Source: OM182 bacterium MED-G28 (lineage in GTDB: Bacteria > Pseudomonadota > Gammaproteobacteria > Pseudomonadales > Pseudohongiellaceae). From it: a stretch of 64,000 nt of DNA. Within the stretch, counting starts at the first letter, position 1; each line of letters opens with the position of its first letter. The stretch lies in contig NTJZ01000004.1 in assembly GCA_002457215.1 (NCBI GenBank), positions 206,399 to 270,398 of the forward strand, written 5' to 3'. Both the position numbers and the translations under genes were made by a program. Of this stretch, positions 59,087 through 64,000 are shown piece after piece. The notes beneath the pieces were generated by a model. The model was not told the DNA's origin, did no database searches, and was given only the letters and a program-made list of their open reading frames with translations.

Positions 59087-62000
59087 TTACAGATTAGGAG
59101 AGAGAAGTCTGGTTAAAAGCTTTAGTTTGACGCCTTTCCTTTTTGCTAAGTCTTTTACTTGGTCGGAAGAAATTTTCCCTACAGAGAAATAACGCGATTC
59201 AGGATGAGAAAAATATAAGCCGCTGACACTTGCAGCTGGAAACATCGCATAACTTTCGGTTAGTGAGACTCCAATAGTATTCTCAGTATCGAGTAATTTA
59301 AACAATGTTTCTTTTTCTGAATGGTCAGGGCATGCTGGATAGCCTGGGGCAGGGCGTATACCCCGATACTTTTCATTAATCAGTTCGTCATTACTTAGTA
59401 ATTCTGTGGGCTCGTATCCCCAAAATTCTGTTCTTACACATTTATGCATATGTTCGGCAAAAGCTTCTGCTAATCTATCTGCAAGAGCTTTTATTAGTAT
59501 TGCTTGATAATCATTGTTTTCTTGTTCATATTTTTTGGCGATTGTGTCCGCGCCAAATCCAGTTGATACTACAAAGCCACCTATAAAGTCTTGTTTCCCG
59601 CTATCCGCTGGAGCGATAAAATCGGCGAGAGAGAGATTCGATAATGATTCATCCTTAAACATTTGCTGCCGTAGGAAATGCAAGTTTGCAACCGGTTCGC
59701 TGTGATTATTTGGAGAATAAACTTCTACATCATTATTGCCCTTTCTATTTGCTGGCCAAAACCCAATCGTTGCTTTTGCGGTAAGAAGGTTGTCTTCAAT
59801 TATTTGCCGTAAAAGCTCCTGAGCATCATTAAATAACTCAGTTGCGGCCTGCCCAACCTTTTTGTCATTCAATATTGCTGGGTATTTCCCTGCGAGCTGC
59901 CAAGTAATAAAGAAAGGAGTCCAATCTATGTAAGGAACTAGTTTTTCAAGTGGATAACCTTCAAATACCCTAGTGCCAATGAAAGAAGGTCTGCTTGGGT
60001 TAAATCCGTCCCAGTCCAATACTTGATAATTTGTATTCGCTTCTTCATAGCTTAGAAGGTTGCGTTTATCTGCTCTATTGGCGCTTCGCTGACGAATAAT
60101 TGAGTATTCCTTTCGAATATCAGCGCAATACTTAAGTTTTTGAGATTTATTCAGCAGTGTGCTTACAACTGAAACACTGCGAGATGCGTCCGGCACGTAA
60201 ATAGTACTTTCATTTTTATAATTCTGTTCAATTTTGACGGCAGTGTGGGCCTTAGAGGTTGTTGCGCCTCCGATTAATAGTGGAACCTTGATTTCTAAAC
60301 GTTGCATTTCACTTGCGACGTGAACCATTTCATCGAGAGAAGGCGTTATTAACCCACTTAGGCCGATAATATCGACATCTTCTTCCTTGGCGACTGCTAG
60401 AATTTTGTCGCTAGGAACCATGACACCTAAATCAATAACGTCATAGTTGTTGCATCCCAGTACAACACCCACAATATTCTTTCCAATATCATGTACATCT
60501 CCTTTAACAGTTGCTAGCAGAATCTTCCCTTTACTTTGAATTACACCAGGACCCTTTTCAGATTCAATATAAGGTAGTAAGTAAGCGACTGCTTTCTTCA
60601 TCACTCGAGCACTCTTCACCACTTGTGGCAAAAACATTTTTCCATTGCCGAAAAGGTCACCCACTTCATCCATACCCTTCATTAATGGCCCTTCTATGAC
60701 CTCTATGGGTCTTGAAGACTGTACTCTAGCGGTTTCTGTGTCCTCGTCTATAAATTTTGAAATCCCTTTAACCAATGCATAACTTAATCGTTCTTCAACA
60801 GGTTTTTCACGCCAAGTCAGATCCTCAACTTGTGCCGCTGTGCTTCGACCGCTAACTGTCTGGGCTAATTCCATTAGGTGCTCAGTAGCATCAGGATGTC
60901 TATTCAAAATGACATCTTCGGCTGCTAGTTTTAATTTTTTCGGAATGTCGTCATAGACAGCAAGCTGCCCAGCATTGACTATGCCCATAGTCAGACCAGC
61001 TTTAATGCTATGGAAAAGGAAGACTGAGTGAATTGCTTCGCGTACCGTATTATTGCCGCGGAATGAAAAAGATACATTACTGATTCCGCCTGAAATATTT
61101 GCCCCCGGAAGATTTGCTTTTATGTATTTGCAACTCTCGATAAAGTCGACAGCATAGTTATTGTGATCATCAATTCCTGTTGCAACGGCAAAAACATTAG
61201 GATCAAAAATAATATCATTGGCGGGGAAGTTGAGTTTTTCTCTCAGCAAATGATAAGAACGATTGCAGATCTGATTCTTCCGACTGAGGGTGTCAGCTTG
61301 GCCAGTTTCATCAAAGGCCATTACTATGACTGCTGCCCCATAACGTAAGCATAAGCCCGCTTTATTAAGAAATTCCTGTTCCCCCTCCTTAAGGCTTATT
61401 GAATTTACAATCGCTTTCCCTTGGCAGCATTTCAGTCCAGTTTCAATAATTTCCCATTTTGAAGAATCAAGCATCAACGGGACTTTAGATATTTCTGGTT
61501 CAGATGCTATGAGTTTGACAAATTTCTCCATCGCAGCTTGAGAATCCAACATCCCTTCATCCATGTTTATGTCGATAATTTGTGCGCCAGCTTCAACTTG
61601 TTCGCGCGCAATCTCTAACGCTTCATCGTAATTACCTTCAAGTATTAATCGAGCGAATTTGGCTGAACCCGTTACGTTAGTCCTTTCGCCAATATTGATA
61701 AACAAAGAGCTTTCATTAATGTTAAAAGCTTCAAGTCCGCTTAAGCGACAAGCTTGGTTAGCATTTGGGATTTGGCGTGGAGCACAATTAGCTACCGCAT
61801 CGGCGATTGCTTTTATATGATCGGGATCTGTACCGCAGCAACCCCCGACAATATTTACAAAACCTTTTTCCGCAAATTCTCCAATGATGGTCGCCATTTC
61901 TCCGGGTGTTTGGTCGTACTCTCCAAACTCATTAGGAAGTCCAGCATTCGGATGGGTTGAGACAAAGCAGGGAGTAAGAGCAGCTGTTTCCTCGATGTGT

Positions 62001-62773
62001 GGTCTTAATTGTTCAGCACCAAGAGCGCAATTAAATCCAATCGAAAGTGGGTTTGCATGTGCGACGGAATTACAAAATGCCTCTACTGTTTGTCCCGAAA
62101 GTGTGCGGCCGCTAGCATCGGTTATAGTACCTGAAATCATAAGTGGTAGCTTAATATGAAGCTCCTGATAACAGTTTTGAACCGCGAAGATGGCAGCTTT
62201 GGCATTTAATGTGTCGAATGCGGTCTCGATCATTATGATGTCGGCGCCGCCTTTAATAAGACCTTTACAGCTGTTCTGGTAATCATCTACTAATTGATCA
62301 AAACTGGTGTTACGAAACCCTGGGTCGTTTACATCGGGAGAGATAGAGGCGGTTTTGCTTGTAGGGCCCAATACCCCAGCGACAAATCGGGGCCGGCTAG
62401 TATTGAGCTGTGAAACTTCGTCGCACGCTTCTCGTGCAATCTGAGCCGCAGCAAAATTTAGTTCGTAGGATATAGTTTGAAGATCATAATCTGATTGAGA
62501 GATCTGTGTAGCATTAAAAGTGTTGGTTTCTACGATATCAGCGCCAGCATTAAGGAAAGCCAAATGGATTTCTTTAATGATTCCCGGCTGGGTCAATGTC
62601 AATAAATCATTGTTGCCAGACACATCGTGATGGTGATTAGCAAATCTCTCGCCTCTAAAATCAGAGTCAGCGAGCTTCTTGGACTGAATCATAGTACCCA
62701 TAGCGCCATCTAGAACCAGAATACGTTCTAACAGTGCTTCATGAAGTTTGGATTCAGCTGAGTGGTGTGTCAT
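59087..62773 (-). CDS. metH: Cobalamin-dependent methionine synthase MetH
   Basis: MetH transfers a methyl group from methyl-tetrahydrofolate to homocysteine through cobalamin. The 1228-residue protein (E. coli 1227) has the homocysteine domain (about 1-330, zinc Cys in FNCALG and GGCCGTDP), the folate domain (about 355-620), the cap and B12 domain (about 650-890, [12 protein letters not shown] with the lower-ligand His) and the reactivation domain (about 900-1228, [12 protein letters not shown]). All modules look intact, so the organism depends on or makes B12. It is divergent from nfuA. Confidence 0.98.
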   Translation of the reverse strand: MTHHSAESKLHEALLERILVLDGAMGTMIQSKKLADSDFRGERFANHHHDVSGNNDLLTLTQPGIIKEIHLAFLNAGADIVETNTFNATQISQSDYDLQTISYELNFAAAQIAREACDEVSQLNTSRPRFVAGVLGPTSKTASISPDVNDPGFRNTSFDQLVDDYQNSCKGLIKGGADIIMIETAFDTLNAKAAIFAVQNCYQELHIKLPLMISGTITDASGRTLSGQTVEAFCNSVAHANPLSIGFNCALGAEQLRPHIEETAALTPCFVSTHPNAGLPNEFGEYDQTPGEMATIIGEFAEKGFVNIVGGCCGTDPDHIKAIADAVANCAPRQIPNANQACRLSGLEAFNINESSLFINIGERTNVTGSAKFARLILEGNYDEALEIAREQVEAGAQIIDINMDEGMLDSQAAMEKFVKLIASEPEISKVPLMLDSSKWEIIETGLKCCQGKAIVNSISLKEGEQEFLNKAGLCLRYGAAVIVMAFDETGQADTLSRKNQICNRSYHLLREKLNFPANDIIFDPNVFAVATGIDDHNNYAVDFIESCKYIKANLPGANISGGISNVSFSFRGNNTVREAIHSVFLFHSIKAGLTMGIVNAGQLAVYDDIPKKLKLAAEDVILNRHPDATEHLMELAQTVSGRSTAAQVEDLTWREKPVEERLSYALVKGISKFIDEDTETARVQSSRPIEVIEGPLMKGMDEVGDLFGNGKMFLPQVVKSARVMKKAVAYLLPYIESEKGPGVIQSKGKILLATVKGDVHDIGKNIVGVVLGCNNYDVIDLGVMVPSDKILAVAKEEDVDIIGLSGLITPSLDEMVHVASEMQRLEIKVPLLIGGATTSKAHTAVKIEQNYKNESTIYVPDASRSVSVVSTLLNKSQKLKYCADIRKEYSIIRQRSANRADKRNLLSYEEANTNYQVLDWDGFNPSRPSFIGTRVFEGYPLEKLVPYIDWTPFFITWQLAGKYPAILNDKKVGQAATELFNDAQELLRQIIEDNLLTAKATIGFWPANRKGNNDVEVYSPNNHSEPVANLHFLRQQMFKDESLSNLSLADFIAPADSGKQDFIGGFVVSTGFGADTIAKKYEQENNDYQAILIKALADRLAEAFAEHMHKCVRTEFWGYEPTELLSNDELINEKYRGIRPAPGYPACPDHSEKETLFKLLDTENTIGVSLTESYAMFPAASVSGLYFSHPESRYFSVGKISSDQVKDLAKRKGVKLKLLTRLLSPNL

Positions 62774-62838
62774 GTTAAAGCCGTGTCTGCCTCTCTAAAA
62801 ATTTATCAATACTATCAAATGGTGCTCCCTAGGGCAGC

Positions 62839-62872
62839 TTGAAATAACTGAGTGAATCACTCAAGTATTCAA
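62839..62872 (+). promoter_or_regulatory. Palindromic operator candidate between metH and nfuA
   Basis: TGAGTGA-A-TCACTCA (62849-62863) is a perfect 7-bp inverted repeat with a 1-nt centre. Around it TTGAA (62839-62843) and TTCAA (about 62868-62872) add a second symmetric layer. It sits in the 155-nt divergent promoter region. It does not match the MetJ box, and MetR or another regulator is speculative. Confidence 0.45.
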
Positions 62873-62928
62873 ATTATTCGCCCGATCTAGTAGAATAGGC
62901 CCATTATTAGCCTCGCCGAGAAATCCCT

Positions 62929-63510
62929 ATGGTTAGCATCACAGATTCCGCACAAGAATACCTAGCTGAGTTACTCAAAAAGCAAGACGTAGAAGGTATT
63001 GCGGTGCGAATTTTCATTCTCGATGCGGGTACTCCAAGAGCAGAAACCTGCATTTCTTTTTGTCGGCCAGGAGAAGAAAAAGCGGATGATGAAGTAAAAC
63101 AATATGAAGCCTTCAAAGCCTTCATGGATCAACATAGTATACCTTTTCTAGAAGACGCGGTAGTTGATTTTCAGAAAGACTCAATGGGTGGGCAGCTGAC
63201 TATAAAAGCGCCAAACTCTAGGATGCCAAAATTATCTGAAGATAGTCCCCTTGAGGATCGTGTGAACTACGTTTTATATAATGAAGTTAATCCTGGTTTA
63301 GCGGCTCATGGGGGTCATGTCACCCTTGAAGAAATCTTCGAGAAAAGTATAGCGGTACTTCGGTTTGGTGGTGGATGTCAAGGTTGCGGTATGGTGGACG
63401 TAACCCTAAAAGATGGCGTTGAAAAGTCCCTTCTGTCACAGATACCTCAGCTCACAGAGGTTCGTGATGTTACTGACCACTCGGTTAAAGAAAATGCTTA
63501 TTATCAGTAG
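62929..63510 (+). CDS. nfuA: Fe-S biogenesis protein NfuA
   Basis: NfuA carries and delivers [4Fe-4S] clusters, especially under oxidative stress or iron limitation. The 193-residue protein has an N-terminal degenerate A-type domain (about 1-100, lacking the usual Cys triplet) and a C-terminal Nfu domain with the cluster motif [13 protein letters not shown] (about 149-161). Length matches E. coli NfuA (191). It may serve the Fe-S enzymes in the window (Kor, CysI, TtcA). It converges with the dUTPase gene, with 3 nt between. Confidence 0.96.
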   Translation: MVSITDSAQEYLAELLKKQDVEGIAVRIFILDAGTPRAETCISFCRPGEEKADDEVKQYEAFKAFMDQHSIPFLEDAVVDFQKDSMGGQLTIKAPNSRMPKLSEDSPLEDRVNYVLYNEVNPGLAAHGGHVTLEEIFEKSIAVLRFGGGCQGCGMVDVTLKDGVEKSLLSQIPQLTEVRDVTDHSVKENAYYQ

Positions 63511-63513
63511 TTG

Positions 63514-64000
63514 TCAGGCTGGATATGAGCTTTTTAAAGCTATGTAAACCTGATCTTTGAACTTGGCTTGATTCGGATCCAGGGAGTCAATGATTTCAAC
63601 CAGATATTCATTGTCTTCTCTGCCATTCCATATTTTCTGATAGGATCCGTCTTTGTAGCCATGGTCTTGGCGGAACATATTCAGAACGTTCTTCCCTACA
63701 TATTGACGATAAAGATCGAGCCAGCCAATTTGGCATTTAGACATTATCGATTGAAAAAGACTTAGTTCAATTCTGCGGACAACAGAAAGAGCAATAAGTA
63801 ATTCAAGTTTCGTTAATAAATCTAATTCGTCGATTGAATATTGTTGATCATCGAAATCTATAATTTTTTGCGTATTCGCTGAGTCGAGAAGTATCATTAA
63901 CGCTGCAAGCGACGCATCTACATTTCCACTATTTCGAAGCAGTATTTCAGACAATATAAAATGCCAGATATCGATTAGTTCCATTTGCAATTGAGGAAGG
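63514..64000 (-). CDS. Dimeric dUTP diphosphatase (partial, N-terminus off the window)
   Basis: The minus-strand frame runs off the right edge. The visible part begins LPQLQMELIDIWHFILSE, the helix with metal-binding acids of the dimeric, MazG-related dUTPase family, and continues with LYRQYVGKNVLNMFRQDHGYKDGSY and a short tail. These enzymes hydrolyse dUTP to dUMP, limiting uracil in DNA. About 160 residues are present; the family start lies further right. Distinction from other all-alpha NTP pyrophosphatases is by overall resemblance. Confidence 0.8.
   Translation of the reverse strand, partial: LPQLQMELIDIWHFILSEILLRNSGNVDASLAALMILLDSANTQKIIDFDDQQYSIDELDLLTKLELLIALSVVRRIELSLFQSIMSKCQIGWLDLYRQYVGKNVLNMFRQDHGYKDGSYQKIWNGREDNEYLVEIIDSLDPNQAKFKDQVYIALKSSYPA

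Overview
The window is an almost gap-free stretch of chromosome from a gammaproteobacterium. ZipA is restricted to that class. The condensin is SMC rather than MukB, which argues against Enterobacterales and Vibrionales. The blocks thrS-infC-rpmI-rplT-pheST-ihfA-merR-tRNA-Pro, smc-zipA-ligA, tig-clpP-clpX-lon-hupB-ppiD, rnhA-dnaQ and cysI-DUF934, plus a DUF6316 gene, resemble Pseudomonas and related marine lineages. Base composition looks moderate to AT-rich. I cannot name a genus. No insertion sequence, prophage, integron or CRISPR array is visible.

Layout. 1-5.9 kb: translation operon (end of thrS, IF3, L35, L20, PheRS, IHF-alpha, a MerR regulator) and tRNA-Pro(GGG). 6.3-15.5 kb: chromosome and cell-division genes (smc, zipA with a very long acidic linker, ligA), a transglycosylase-like lipoprotein and DjlA. 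15.6-20.3 kb, minus strand: a 2-oxoacid:ferredoxin oxidoreductase (KorAB) with a GltD-like flavoprotein carrying extra Fe-S clusters. 20.9-24.8 kb: an M16C peptidase and the RbgA GTPase. 24.9-27.4 kb: BolA, a Bax-type glucosaminidase and a polysaccharide deacetylase. 27.5-34.8 kb: fadBA, ttcA, a YheU protein, a TusA protein, a 5'-3' exonuclease and pdxB. 34.8-38.1 kb: alaA, msrB, a DUF6316 gene and mobA. 38.4-47.3 kb: tig-clpP-clpX-lon-hupB-ppiD. 47.3-51.4 kb, minus: fabI, a POT peptide transporter and mltD. 51.6-56.7 kb: a methyltransferase, rnhA, dnaQ, nudC, sohB and acuI. 56.9-62.8 kb, minus: a DUF934 gene, cysI and metH. The window ends with nfuA and a truncated dimeric dUTPase gene.

The genes are mostly housekeeping. 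Sulfur and Fe-S metabolism recurs: sulfite reductase, MetH, TusA, TtcA, NfuA, MsrB and the Fe-S-rich Kor enzyme. Protein quality control is concentrated at 38-47 kb.

I see no clear new multi-gene system. The most unusual signals are small: Shine-Dalgarno-led mini-ORFs touching the starts of infC, nudC and msrB; a 22-bp direct repeat that appears to have rewritten the end of djlA; a 69-nt branched inverted repeat upstream of mobA's 3' side (37.15-37.22 kb); a compact mini-transcription unit at 20.7-20.87 kb; and several inverted repeats in the hupB-ppiD gap.
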